Below are positions 1 to 9,281 of a DNA stretch of 64,000 bases, in pieces; positions within the stretch are counted from its first letter, which is position 1, and each line of letters begins with the position of its first letter. The stretch lies in assembly GCA_033220425.1 (NCBI GenBank), contig CM065652.1, forward strand, positions 682,001 to 746,000, written 5' to 3'. Below the pieces are notes generated by a model. It saw only the letters and a program-made list of their open reading frames with translations. It did no database searches and was not told the DNA's origin. The position numbers were made by a program, and so were the translations under genes. Source of the stretch: Lepraria neglecta. Its lineage: Eukaryota; Ascomycota; Lecanoromycetes; Lecanorales; Stereocaulaceae.

Positions 1-496
1 ATGGACGGTAACAAATCTAGGGGTAATTAGCCGACATCTCCCTCATCATCATTCAAAACCTCCCAACGCTTTCAACAATCTGTCAAGACTCTTTAGCTTG
101 GCCCCATTGCTTCAGTACAAGCCTTTCTTACTCACTCTACAGATCCACACTTCCGCCGGTTGCATCAAATCCCCGCGAATTGCTCGCTCCGCCTTGGGAC
201 ACCGACTTAGCCATATCCATAGCTAACAGGAATTGCTTAGAGGGCATTAGGCTCATCAAAAATAGATAGCATAGAACCAATACGAGCAAGTCGAGAATTT
301 GGCTTTGATTTGTCTGCTTCATCATTCAAGTTTATCCTTGGATGCTCCTAACCTAAAGACTACGTTTCATAGCAATCCTTCTCCACAGCGCTGCCCCACC
401 TTTATCTGCAATTTGCGTCTGGCGTTCTACAATGTGGCCGTTTGTTATCTTCCTTTGAATTTTTGGGGGAACCATTGCTAAGGTTTGCGCAGGGGC
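1..496. other. Left edge, no assigned gene
   Basis: No gene can be supported here. A 62-codon minus-strand ORF (137-325) with a hydrophobic N-terminus is the only notable frame; it has no recognisable family and may be chance. The last 100 bases are probably the 5' leader of the gene at 497. Confidence 0.4.
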
Positions 497-1294
497 ATGA
501 ATCTCGAGAGCAGTCTCGTTGAGATGCAGCAAGACATACCGGACGTGTCCACTCGGCAGCTCGAGGAGCTGTTCAGCCAAAACATGCATCTTTCGGACGG
601 TACCAGCCAGGGCCCGGACCAGCAAAATCCGCCTGCACCAGTGGTCGAGCAGGCCCAGCAGGTCGAGCAGCAGCAACCTACAATCAAGTACAGCATGTCC
701 CAGCATTACACGCACTCATCACACGTCGTACGAGGCCTGCACCCCCTGCAGCCATCGAGTGAAGATTTACCAAGTCGAATGCTGATCAAAAACGGCATCG
801 CACCATCTTCGCTCCTTCGGGCCCAGCTGAGTCTTTTCGAACAAGCAGACGAGGATCAGAGATCGCGCCTCATCGAACTTTGGACCATCGTGCCTCCCAC
901 GTACGCCAGAAATGGAGGTCAGGAATTGGCTGACAGGTTGGGTGAATATCAGAACACGACTTTAGCGCAAGAGCAGGAGCTGGCCTTGTTGAGGTACCAG
1001 AAGAATGGCCTTGGAGGAAATGTCCAGAGCGATGTACAAGCCGAGCAGCTCAAGTCTCTGCCTGGAGATTTCTTCATGCAGTCTTCGGGAGAAGGGCTAC
1101 AGCGCACCATCAACCGGTATTTCTCTGCGGCCAAAGACCAATCGATCGGAGGTAATGAAAGCTGGTCTGAGAATCTGAATCAGCAGAAGATGGAACACCA
1201 GTACGGAAATTTTGACGAAAAACAGCAATTCAACGAGCAACTACCCCAGGGAATACCGGCCAGTCATGATATGGAGGACGAAGAAATGCTTTAG
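497..1294 (+). CDS. Conserved fungal protein of unknown function, Gln-rich N-terminus
   Basis: A single-exon frame of 265 codons from the ATG at 497 to a TAG at 1292-1294. I start at this ATG because the frame upstream has no ATG. The protein is acidic and Gln-rich at residues 25-60 (runs such as QQVEQQQP). A more ordered middle follows with LFEQADEDQRSRLIELW and NGGQELADRLGEYQ, then an alpha-helical EQELALLRYQ segment. This middle part reads like a conserved domain and resembles uncharacterised proteins common in Pezizomycotina. There is no signal peptide, membrane segment or catalytic motif. The C-terminus is acidic (MEDEEML). It faces the weak minus-strand ORF at 1303-1644. I do not recognise a function. 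An upstream non-coding or coding exon is possible because a CAG precedes the start. Confidence 0.72.
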   Translation: MNLESSLVEMQQDIPDVSTRQLEELFSQNMHLSDGTSQGPDQQNPPAPVVEQAQQVEQQQPTIKYSMSQHYTHSSHVVRGLHPLQPSSEDLPSRMLIKNGIAPSSLLRAQLSLFEQADEDQRSRLIELWTIVPPTYARNGGQELADRLGEYQNTTLAQEQELALLRYQKNGLGGNVQSDVQAEQLKSLPGDFFMQSSGEGLQRTINRYFSAAKDQSIGGNESWSENLNQQKMEHQYGNFDEKQQFNEQLPQGIPASHDMEDEEML

Positions 1295-1302
1295 CCTTTA
1301 GC

Positions 1303-1644
1303 TTAGTAGCTGTTAGAGAGTTTGCTGCTTCTGTGCTTGCGACCGCGCTGCTTTCTCCTCTTCCCACTGACGATGATAATGAGATTCCGCAGACCAAACG
1401 TACTAACTCCAAGGTGCGTTAGCAACACAAATCCCTTTCCATAAATCCTGGCAACCTCAAAAGTTAGCTCTTGCAGGTAAGGCAGCACATCAAAGAGCTT
1501 GGTCCCCACAACCACATTCGTCCCATGGTTCGGCAATACGTTTTGGCAGACTTCCTCCTCTATCGGTGGGGACACGCAGTCAATCATCACGACGGGAAGG
1601 TACTCCTCCTCTTCAACCAGCGCCTCTAGTTTGGCACGAACCAT
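1303..1644 (-). CDS. Hypothetical small basic protein (weak)
   Basis: A 113-codon open frame with an ATG at 1644, tail to tail with the preceding gene (8 bp between stop codons). The middle is fairly hydrophobic (GKGFVLLTHLGVSTFGLRNL) and the C-terminus very basic (GKRRKQRGRKHR), which could suit a nuclear or RNA-binding tail. No family is recognised, and it may overlap the 3' UTR of the plus-strand gene. Length and composition are the only support. Confidence 0.28.
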   Translation of the reverse strand: MVRAKLEALVEEEEYLPVVMIDCVSPPIEEEVCQNVLPNHGTNVVVGTKLFDVLPYLQELTFEVARIYGKGFVLLTHLGVSTFGLRNLIIIVSGKRRKQRGRKHRSSKLSNSY

Positions 1645-2138
1645 GTAACATTCGACACGCTCACACCATCACACGTTACAAGTCAATATCTGCCTTTGTT
1701 GCACTGACCTTGCCCTTTCCTCAGCAGCTTATCATTGTATCACAAACTTATAGAATTAGCGAATATCAAATAAACATTTCACACCCAAACAATCACGAGA
1801 ATTTGAGTTTGAAAAGTATTGCATTAATTGATGAAATGACCGTGTATGCTCCACGTTATCTAGTGGGGGGCGAAGTATGTTCCAGACCAGCGATTCCCCT
1901 AAATATCCACCAAAAGTAATATATGTTTTGGAAATTATGATTGTCAAGGGATGTCTTGTCCACCCAAACCGCAAACCCCAGAAGCCATCCATCTCCGTCC
2001 GGCACCGGGAAGAGCCTTAGGAAATTATTTGCCGTGGAAACTGGAGCCAAAAAGAAATGTCATCGATCATTACTGCCTCCCCTCCCCCCCAATGATATTG
2101 CTAAAGCTAAGGGATGTGAATGCCAATACATGATCCGC
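1645..2138. other. Intergenic, nothing recognised
   Basis: AT-richer spacer between two minus-strand frames; it probably holds the 3' end of the pheromone transcript. No ORF with protein-like composition is seen. Confidence 0.5.
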
Positions 2139-2955
2139 TTAGACCATCATGTCAACATCGTCAAGGCCACGCTTGCCAGTTGAACATCCCATACCTGGGT
2201 TAATGCAGCCGTTATGGTGGGGGATCATTTGAGCGGCGCGTTTGGCTATCATGCTGACGTTGTCGAGGCCACGCTTGCCAGTTGAACATCCCATACCCGG
2301 GTTACTGCAGCCGTTATGGTGGGGCACCCCTCGAGGGTCGCGCTTGAGAAACTCCTGTGGTTCCTCAGCCATGATTTCAGCAATGGCTTCAGCAGCGCGC
2401 TTGAGCCTATGGCAGTCTCCTGCGTCACGGTAGCAGAAGGCGTTGGCTTCAGCTTCTGTAGAACGATAAGTTGGTCACACGTTTCATCAAAGGACATAGA
2501 TGAGACAGAGGGATCAACTTACCAGCCTCAGGATCAGGAAAAGCGAGCGCTTCGGCATCCGCAAGAGCTTCCGCAGCAGCGAGAGCGTCACGCTTGGCAG
2601 TTCCACATCCCTCACCGGGGCGATTGCAGGCGTTGTGTGCGGCAGTAGGATCAGCCTCGGCGAAGGCAACCGCGACAGCTTCGGCGAGTGCGAGAGCCTC
2701 ACGCTTGGCACTCGAACAGGCTCCGCCTGAACGGTAGCAGAAGCGGGATTGGGGTTCTACGAATGCGATTGGCTCGGACAGAGCTTCGGCGCAAGCGTCG
2801 GCAGCGCGCCTCAGCTTATGGCAAGGTTGTGCTGAACGGTAGCAGAATTGAAGTTCGGCTTCGGCGACTGCTGCAGGCACTGGGTTTGCGATTGCGGCTG
2901 CCTTGAGTGAGGCGACTGCGAGGAGTGCGGTGTAGATGATGTTCGTGGTCTTCAT
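2139..2955 (-). CDS. Alpha-type mating pheromone precursor with six C-X6-C peptides
   Basis: Two exons, complement(2523..2955, 2139..2455), with a 67-nt intron (GTAAGT...CTACAG); 249 residues. A secretion signal covers about residues 1-24. Six cysteine pairs follow at 38/45, 73/80, 110/117, 152/159, 194/201 and 228/235, each with exactly six residues between, as in alpha-factor-like pheromones of Pezizomycotina (WC-X6-C type). Three units are class A (FCYR at 37, 72, 151) and three are class B (CxxPGxGC, e.g. CNRPGEGC). Most units end in a Kex2 site (KR at 84, 121, 163, 205, 239; RR at 49) and spacers are rich in EA/DA dipeptides as for Ste13 trimming. The phrase KLRRAADACAEAL closely resembles Neurospora ccg-4 and Fusarium precursors. 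Expected role: secreted ligand for a Ste2-type receptor. The usual Trp is replaced by Phe or a small residue. Family assignment is firm; which peptides are active is inference. Confidence 0.88.
2160..2327 (-). repeat. Two near-identical coding repeats in the pheromone gene
   Basis: Two copies of about 65 bp (2160-2225 and 2262-2327), offset by 102 bp (34 codons), with about four mismatches. They encode the last two class B peptides (HHNGCxNPGMGCSTGKRGL). The in-frame offset and near identity point to recent duplication or gene conversion inside the gene. Confidence 0.85.
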
Positions 2956-3167
2956 GGTAATGGTGTTGATGCTGATACTGCTATGATGTTTGAAATGGGA
3001 TGATGTTTGACAATGTCGATGAGATGTTTAGAATGAAATATTGTTTGAGTAAGATGTTGTTAGTGAGGATATCAATGGAAGAAGGTGTGTAGCGATAGAT
3101 GTTTGAATTGAGTTGGAGGGAAGAATATTATGAGAGAGGAAGAAGGAAAGCCAAGGCCAAGAAAGAT

Positions 3168-3357
3168 ATCTTTATAAGATGTTGACAATAAGGCGGTATA
3201 TGAAGATATCTAGAGCTCCAATCAGGTCCCACTGGTGAAGAGTTGTCAATAAAGGAAGGCTATTGACAAGCGCGTGGTGATGGCCACATGGGGTACCCAA
3301 AATGGGTGTCAATAGATTTGTCAATAACGCTTCCGGGAAATCCGAGATTCGTCAATA
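3168..3357 (-). promoter_or_regulatory. Pheromone promoter: TATA-like box and TGTCAATA cluster
   Basis: Upstream of the pheromone ATG (2955) lies a CT/CA-rich leader, then TTATAAAG on the minus strand (3170-3177), then a cluster of an 8-bp motif: TGTCAATA at 3244, 3307 and 3319, its reverse complement TATTGACA at 3261, and a 7-base match (GTCAATA) at 3351. Another exact copy sits at 3798, with a 7-base match at 3733. Five exact or near copies in 115 bp is far above chance. It is probably an activator site; mating-type or Ste12-pathway control is inference. Confidence 0.6.
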
Positions 3358-4554
3358 ACATTGTCTGCAGTGACGATGACATGGAACAATGACGACAAAA
3401 GAGCAGCACATAAGATTCAAGTAGGATGTTTTGTGAACTACAAGAGTCCTTGTGGCCATGAAGCCATCGGAGCAGTCCTTGCAAGGATTATTGTTGCTCA
3501 GTCCTCAGTGCCTTGGAGAGGGTGCCTCCCACGGACTGGCATCCCTTGAAGTACATTCCTGAACACTATAGAGCAATCAGATTGATTGCCAAAGAATAAG
3601 CCACGGGCGCCGTGCCAAAGACAGGAAAGTAGATATGCCCTCGGACTTGGTTTACCTCCCACGTATTATGACGCACCACACGATCAAGGCGTGCCATCCT
3701 TGATCATTCTTTGTGCCTCTGTCAATTTCTTCTATTGACTGGCAATATGATCAGGGGTAGCTTGCGTGAAGCATTTGTGACGTTGAGCAAGTTAGGTTAT
3801 TGACACCCAAATCCGGCAACGCCAAGCTATCAACTTGACAAAATCTTTAAAGCCGACCGAACGGCAGAACCGCGAGTTTCGTGGCCAGAACAGCACATGT
3901 CAAAATATGACAGAAATAGAAGAGGCTTCTTTGGATGCCCAATGCTTCTTTGGATGGGGCTTCAAGACACGTGCAAGCCGTCTGGCTCTGCCTCGGACTG
4001 TGTTGTGTGTTCTGAACCTTCTAGTTTTGGCACAGCGTACAGAGCCCAGCCTAGGCTCGAGCTCCATATTAGGTGAATGTCGTAATCAATAGGATTGGCC
4101 TGAAGACGCAGAAAGAACACGCGGCTGCCTTACCTGAACCACTGAAGATCAAATACCTCCAATGCTAGAACTATATTTTAAGGCTCCTGCGACTTATGAT
4201 GACGCTTATGACAGTAGTCTAAATCTTCGAAACCTCGCTGAGAGAAATCTGTATGACAATTATAGGGACAGTCTCGATAGAAATAAACAGGACGAATGCA
4301 GTCGCTCAACCACTCGACGTGCATGCATGCATAACTCATGCGCGCATATCTCAGTCTGCCAAGCCGTACATCTCAGCACTGGCTTGGCGCAAGCTCATAC
4401 AGGACTCATCAATATATTCTATATTATTCAAACCTCATAGAGAGCTTCTTCTTCTCCCTGACAATTTCTGTCACCTTGGCACCAACTCCACCACCTCGGA
4501 ACTTCCTACGTTCATTAATATCATTACCTCCTCGATCGCTCTACGGCAGTCACG
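3358..4554. other. Long intergenic stretch
   Basis: No protein-like frame is supported. It holds outlying copies of the TGTCAATA motif (3733, 3798) and, near the right end, the promoter and 5' leader of the isocitrate dehydrogenase gene. Short frames at 3835-4092 and 4162-4591 have no recognisable content. Confidence 0.5.
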
Positions 4555-5988
4555 ATGCTGCCACGGAGCTCTAACAAAGCCTCGCAGGTAAGTTCTAATG
4601 TCTCAGGTACGGACAGAAGACTGGAAAGCTAACCACATGTCTCTTTACCAGTGCCTTCTGCGAAGCTCCAAAGCCCCTCTACAACAGCGCGCATCTCCAC
4701 CAATGGCACGGAGTATGAACATTGAATTGCAAGAACTCCAGCAATGACTGACGCACTACCTAGCTATGGCCACAGTGCAGTCCGACATGTTCAAGCCTAC
4801 CAAATTCGGAGGGAAATACACGACAACGCTCATACCCGGTGAGCGACGGATTCCTATCTCATTTGAAGACATGACCACTCATACATGAACATAGGTGACG
4901 GTATTGGTGCCGAGGTGGCCGAGTCTGTCAAGACAATATTCAAAGCCGATAACGTGCCTATCGAGTGGGAGCAGGTCGACGTTTCGGGGGTCGAGTCTGG
5001 AAATAAGCACTCGGAAGAGCTGTTTCGTGAATCGATTGCGTCTTTGAAAAGAAACAAACTCGGTCTTAAGGGTGCGAACTGTCTATAATTGCATCTGAGC
5101 TCCGTACTAAAGTGCTGAAAGGTATCCTTCACACTCCTGTGGAACGGTCTGGGCATCAATCATTCAATGTCGCACTACGGCAAGAGCTCGACATCTACGC
5201 GTCGATTGTTCTCATCAAGAACATCCCCGGCTACAAGACTCGACATGACAACGTCGATCTCTGCATCATTCGAGAAAACACCGAGGGCGAATATTCCGGC
5301 CTGGAGCACCAGTCCGTTTCTGGCGTCGTCGAATCCCTCAAAATCATCACACGGGCCAAGTCCGAGCGTATCGCCAAATTCGCTTTTAGCTTCGCTCTTG
5401 CAAACCACAGGCATAAAGTGACCTGCATACACAAGGCCAACATTATGAAGCTTGCCGATGGCCTGTTCAGAGACACTTTCCACAAGGTTGCCGCGGAATA
5501 CCCAACCTTGACCGTCAATGACATGATCGTCGATAATGCTTCAATGCAGGCTGTTTCCAGACCCCAGCAATTCGATGTTATGGTGATGCCCAATCTCTAT
5601 GGTGGAATTCTCTCGAACGTTGGTGCTGCGCTCGTAGGAGGGCCAGGTATTGTTCCGGGCTGCAACATGGGCCGAGATGTCGCCGTATTTGAGCCTGGAT
5701 GCCGACATGTTGGTCTTGATATCAAGGGCAAAGATCAGGCCAACCCTACAGCTATGCTACTCTCCGGCTCGATGCTGTTGCGCCACTTGGGTCTTGATGA
5801 ACATGCTAATCGGATATCTAAAGGAGTCTATAATGTTATCAAGGAGGGGTAAGGACAACGTTGTCAATTATAATTGCTCCTTTGCTAACAGTCACAACAG
5901 AAAAGTGAGGACTCCAGATATGGGTGGCAACAACACCACTCACCAATTCACAAGATCGGTTCTAGACCACATGGAAGCGGCGGCATAA
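4555..5988 (+). CDS. idh1: NAD-dependent isocitrate dehydrogenase subunit 1, mitochondrial
   Basis: Six exons (4555-4587, 4652-4712, 4764-4838, 4895-5071, 5122-5848, 5901-5988) give 386 residues, the usual family length. All phases agree and introns are 50-64 nt. The enzyme oxidises isocitrate to 2-oxoglutarate with NAD in the TCA cycle, as an Idh1-Idh2 octamer. The N-terminus (about 1-35) is basic, Ser-rich and without acidic residues, a matrix presequence. Family landmarks follow in order: GGKYTTTLIPGDGIG, LKGILHTPVERSGHQSFNVA, IIRENTEGEYSGLEH, DNASMQ, MPNLYGGILSNVGAALVGGPG and a C-terminal PDMGGNNTTHQFTRSV. The match to subunit 1 (regulatory type) rather than subunit 2 rests on the LKG...HNSFN-like block and DNASMQ. 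The first intron follows only 11 codons. Nothing looks damaged. Confidence 0.95.
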
Positions 5989-6600
5989 GCTTGGGAGAAG
6001 CGGATGTGTACATAGCAAAGGAAGGATATCTTGAGCGACATAGCCGTACGTTGGATGAGTGCAATGGTTGTGATGCCTCTTTTAGTATACAAAGAACTAT
6101 TCATATCAACAGAAGATCCAATTTGGCTTGGGGTTACTTCCCTGGCAATCTCCAGCAGCAGATAGCCACCCCCGTTACTTTGTCTAGTCAAGGTCTGCGT
6201 ATTGTCGACATTGTCGAATTTGAAGGGTATTGGACCATTGCCTGCCACGGATGATGTTGTTCCATTCGAAAGGTACTGGGCCAGTATTTCTACCAGACTC
6301 ACGCTTCGCAGGATCGTGAGAGTTATGTTTCCAGCTCTGGAGTAAGTTTATAAAGCACTGCACTCAGGATGCTTGAGAGACAAACTCGGTGAACGAAAAG
6401 GTTGTGAGTCTCAGAAGTGGTCTATTTAATCAACGACTGGACTTTACTCACTGAAGTGCTAGGTAAGTATTCGTTTCAATGGAACTGCTGAAAGTGGATA
6501 ACCCCAAAAGAATTCGTCAGAAATCATTCCCATGAACCCAACTCCTACAGCGCCACGCTAAATCTGCAGACACACTGAGCAAATCCATGGCACCGATTCT
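5989..6600. other. Intergenic between convergent genes
   Basis: Spacer holding the 3' UTRs of idh1 and bud23. Two overlapping frames (5991-6254 plus, 5940-6302 minus) look like chance. Nothing else is seen. Confidence 0.5.
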
Positions 6601-7500
6601 CTAGAACTGCACGCGTCTCTTGCGCCCCGAGAATTTTGAGTCCCGTTTAACAACCTTCCCCTTCCTCTCCATCTGTTCCTTCTTCTTGAGTATCCACTGC
6701 CTCCCCCCTTTCCTCCCCACATCCTCCCCCCTCTTCCTCTCAACACCGTTCCCCCTCCTCCCCTCAACGTCCACTCCCTCCATCCCCTCCACAACTTCCT
6801 CAATAGCCCCACCCCCGACACTCAACACCAAATAAACCTTTGCATTCTTCGTCCCCGCCCCATCCTCCAGCAATCCCGCTCCAAACCCCGCCCGTATTGC
6901 AGCCGCACTAACCATACTCCTCTGCGCCTCATTCTTCGGATAGAACTGACACACCGCCCTCCCTCCTCTCCTCAAACTCGCGTACAAGCCTCCAAAAAAC
7001 CGCGACAATCGTCCTTGGGGGGAAGTATCACTGCTCTCGGCGTTACAAAGCCATTGTATCGCACTGATACTGATAGCGGCATCGAATGTGCCCGCACGAA
7101 AAGGGACGCCTTGTCCGATGTCCGAGAGCAGTAAGTCGCCTTCTACATCCCGTTGGAGCGCTATGTCTAGCATTGAGGCTGAGATGTCCATGCCGATCCA
7201 GATGTGGGGGCCACCGAGGGAAGGGGGGATAGAGGAGAGGATTTCGCCTGAGAGGCCGGAACCGCAGCCTATGTCGAGGATTAGGGAAGGGGATTTTTGG
7301 CCGAGGAGCTCGAGAGCCCGCTCTGTCATTTCGACTTGGACATTTTGTATGCGCGAGGAGGTGGTATATTTTCGGGATTCGGAGTCGTTGTAGAAGAGGT
7401 CGGGGGGTCTGGTGGGGTTGTTAGAAGTGGAATATATGGAAATATATGGAAGGTGGGTGGAAGGGAGGGGGGCGTACAGTGTGTCTTCAGGGCGAGACAT
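6601..7500 (-). CDS. bud23: 18S rRNA (guanine-N7) methyltransferase Bud23
   Basis: Two exons, complement(7478..7500, 6601..7408); 276 residues, as in yeast (275). It methylates a guanine of 18S rRNA with S-adenosylmethionine and supports 40S maturation together with Trm112. The SAM-binding motif I is LILDIGCGSGLSG at about 50-62, followed by WIGMDISASML (motif II) and PFRAGTFDAAISISAIQWL. The C-terminal tail is very basic (KKKEQMERKGK, SGRKRRVQF), typical of the Bud23 C-terminal domain. The intron (7409-7477, GTACGC...CCACCAG, branch CTAAC) must be removed to give the canonical start MSRPEDTL-PPDLFYND. It is 69 nt, a multiple of three and stop-free, so an unspliced reading also stays open and adds 23 residues. 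Confidence 0.92.
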   Translation of the reverse strand: MSRPEDTLYAPLPSTHLPYISIYSTSNNPTRPPDLFYNDSESRKYTTSSRIQNVQVEMTERALELLGQKSPSLILDIGCGSGLSGEILSSIPPSLGGPHIWIGMDISASMLDIALQRDVEGDLLLSDIGQGVPFRAGTFDAAISISAIQWLCNAESSDTSPQGRLSRFFGGLYASLRRGGRAVCQFYPKNEAQRSMVSAAAIRAGFGAGLLEDGAGTKNAKVYLVLSVGGGAIEEVVEGMEGVDVEGRRGNGVERKRGEDVGRKGGRQWILKKKEQMERKGKVVKRDSKFSGRKRRVQF

Positions 7501-7986
7501 GGTGAGTTTTGGAGGTAAGATGCTGATCACGGTCGAACTTGCGTATATGTTCCTGATGAGCTCGACCCTGCCATTTTCGGTAAAGCCGTTGGAATTCAAA
7601 GTAGGTTGCAGCAAGAAGCTCCGAGGTAGATGTGATTTCTGTCTTCTTGGCGGAATCTGGGGAGTTGAGCCGCAAACTTGCTGTCACGTCTACATATACA
7701 TCTGCTCAATCACGTTTGTGCGCAGGATCTATTCGCTGTAATCAGGATAAGAGCATCTGGGATGAAGATGCAGGGCGAGACTTGGGTCTTAATGGCGCTA
7801 CACAAAGCCGCTCACCACAGCTTGGCTTGAATTGAACGTCCATTCATTGGAAAGCTGCAATCAAGCTGCAGCATGCTATTCTACTGCTATGAGAGTATTG
7901 TACCCTGCTTGATGCCATAAGACGGAGAGCTCATATCTTCACCTTCTGCCAATTCCCACAAACTCCCTCAGCCATCCGACCGTTAC

Positions 7987-8971
7987 TTATGCAAACGTCG
8001 AAGGTCGATGAGCGGCGAAGATGTTCTTGGTGGAGGATTTGGCGATACGATGTGGAAGAGGGAATTTGAGGTTCTTGCTGAGGAGCTGTTTGATGTAGGG
8101 CCGCTTGACATCATCGGTCTTCTCGATTTCGACGACTTTGAGTATCTGCATTCGCAACTGTGTTAGCATGCTTCATGCATCGATTTGGCATGACATACGT
8201 GAATGGACCTGAAGCGAGCTCGGTGCCTGGCTGCCATGTCCTGGTAGAGGGCGTCTACCGCTTCCGTTCGTGACATCTCTCGGTACTCCTTGTACATGTT
8301 GTGAGTGCCGGAGCGCGAGTCGTAGCGAATCCAGATGCCGAAGTTCTTCACCGTAGTGGGACGTCTTTCATGAATCTGTAAAGTGCACTTACTGTCAGCC
8401 AGCGCTGTGATAGTGCTACTGTAGCACTCCTATGTTCCCATTCCCAGACGCCCAAACCGTATTGTTAGAGGATGCCCACGTACCAAATTGATGCTAATGA
8501 TCTCGCCATTTGACTTCTTGACCTTCCGTAGCTTCATCAAAAAGTACCAGAATCTTGACTTCGCAACCACGGTGTTTGGTGCAAATATGCGCATACGGTA
8601 GAGCTTTGGGGTTGGCTGCGTCTCTGTTGGCAGATGACGCCCGATGACTTGGTACTCGTTGAGGCGCCCTAAGAATCATTGATCAGCCCCCGTGTCCATG
8701 GACCCCGTATGTAATACCCCCAGTATCCATGTCTGGTCACCCAGTGGCCTGGGCATCGGCTGATACTAGCAACCAGACGTATCATGCATCCAGTGCAGTA
8801 TGCCAATGCCATGATCTCCGGGTCCCACCTCTTCCGCTGAGATATGTTTCCACGACGGTCAAGGGCCCAGACATATGCCGTACCAACTGTGCGGCAGGAG
8901 AGAGGGTTCGAGGAGTACGGGTTGAGGCGCTGGGATCCAAAGGAAAGAGGTGAAAGAGGTAGCTTACCCAT
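7987..8971 (-). CDS. rpl20: 60S ribosomal protein L20 (eL20 / L18a)
   Basis: Four exons, complement(8968..8971, 8484..8668, 8199..8375, 7987..8145); 174 residues (yeast 172). A structural protein of the large ribosomal subunit. The first exon is only 4 nt (ATG G), followed by a 299-nt intron; the join gives [15 protein letters not shown], the family's exact start. Further landmarks: [80 protein letters not shown] and the C-terminal AAHRPSTFA. Introns of 108 and 53 nt separate the later exons, all in consistent phase. A start-adjacent first intron is common in fungal ribosomal protein genes. It shares a 310-bp divergent promoter region with the PCI gene at 9282. Confidence 0.96.
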
Positions 8972-9281
8972 CTATAGAAGTCAGTACATGCCCATGGGTG
9001 ACCAGAAGGATTTACTCACTGTGTCTGCTGTATTGGGGAACTCTCGATCTGCTGAGTTGTCAGCGTCGAAGGAGAATACGATAATTGTGCTAAGATTTGC
9101 GTGCGGTTGGAATTAGCGAGCGCGCTAAATCTTAGCCCTATCAAGTCCACCGTCAACAGCCTCGTCTTGGTCTTCTCAAACAACTATCTACTGGAATGCT
9201 ATCATTTATATTCGCTTCTCAATAATTAACAGCCAGTTAACTGAAGTGCCATGACTTGAAGCCGTACAACAATTCTTCAAG

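Noticed and set aside
2249-2497. An 82-codon minus-strand frame overlapping the pheromone gene
   Set aside because: It is the second exon read in another frame; the spliced reading restores six regular C-X6-C units.
6620-7393. Plus-strand frames opposite bud23
   Set aside because: Shadows of the methyltransferase; the minus strand has all SAM motifs.
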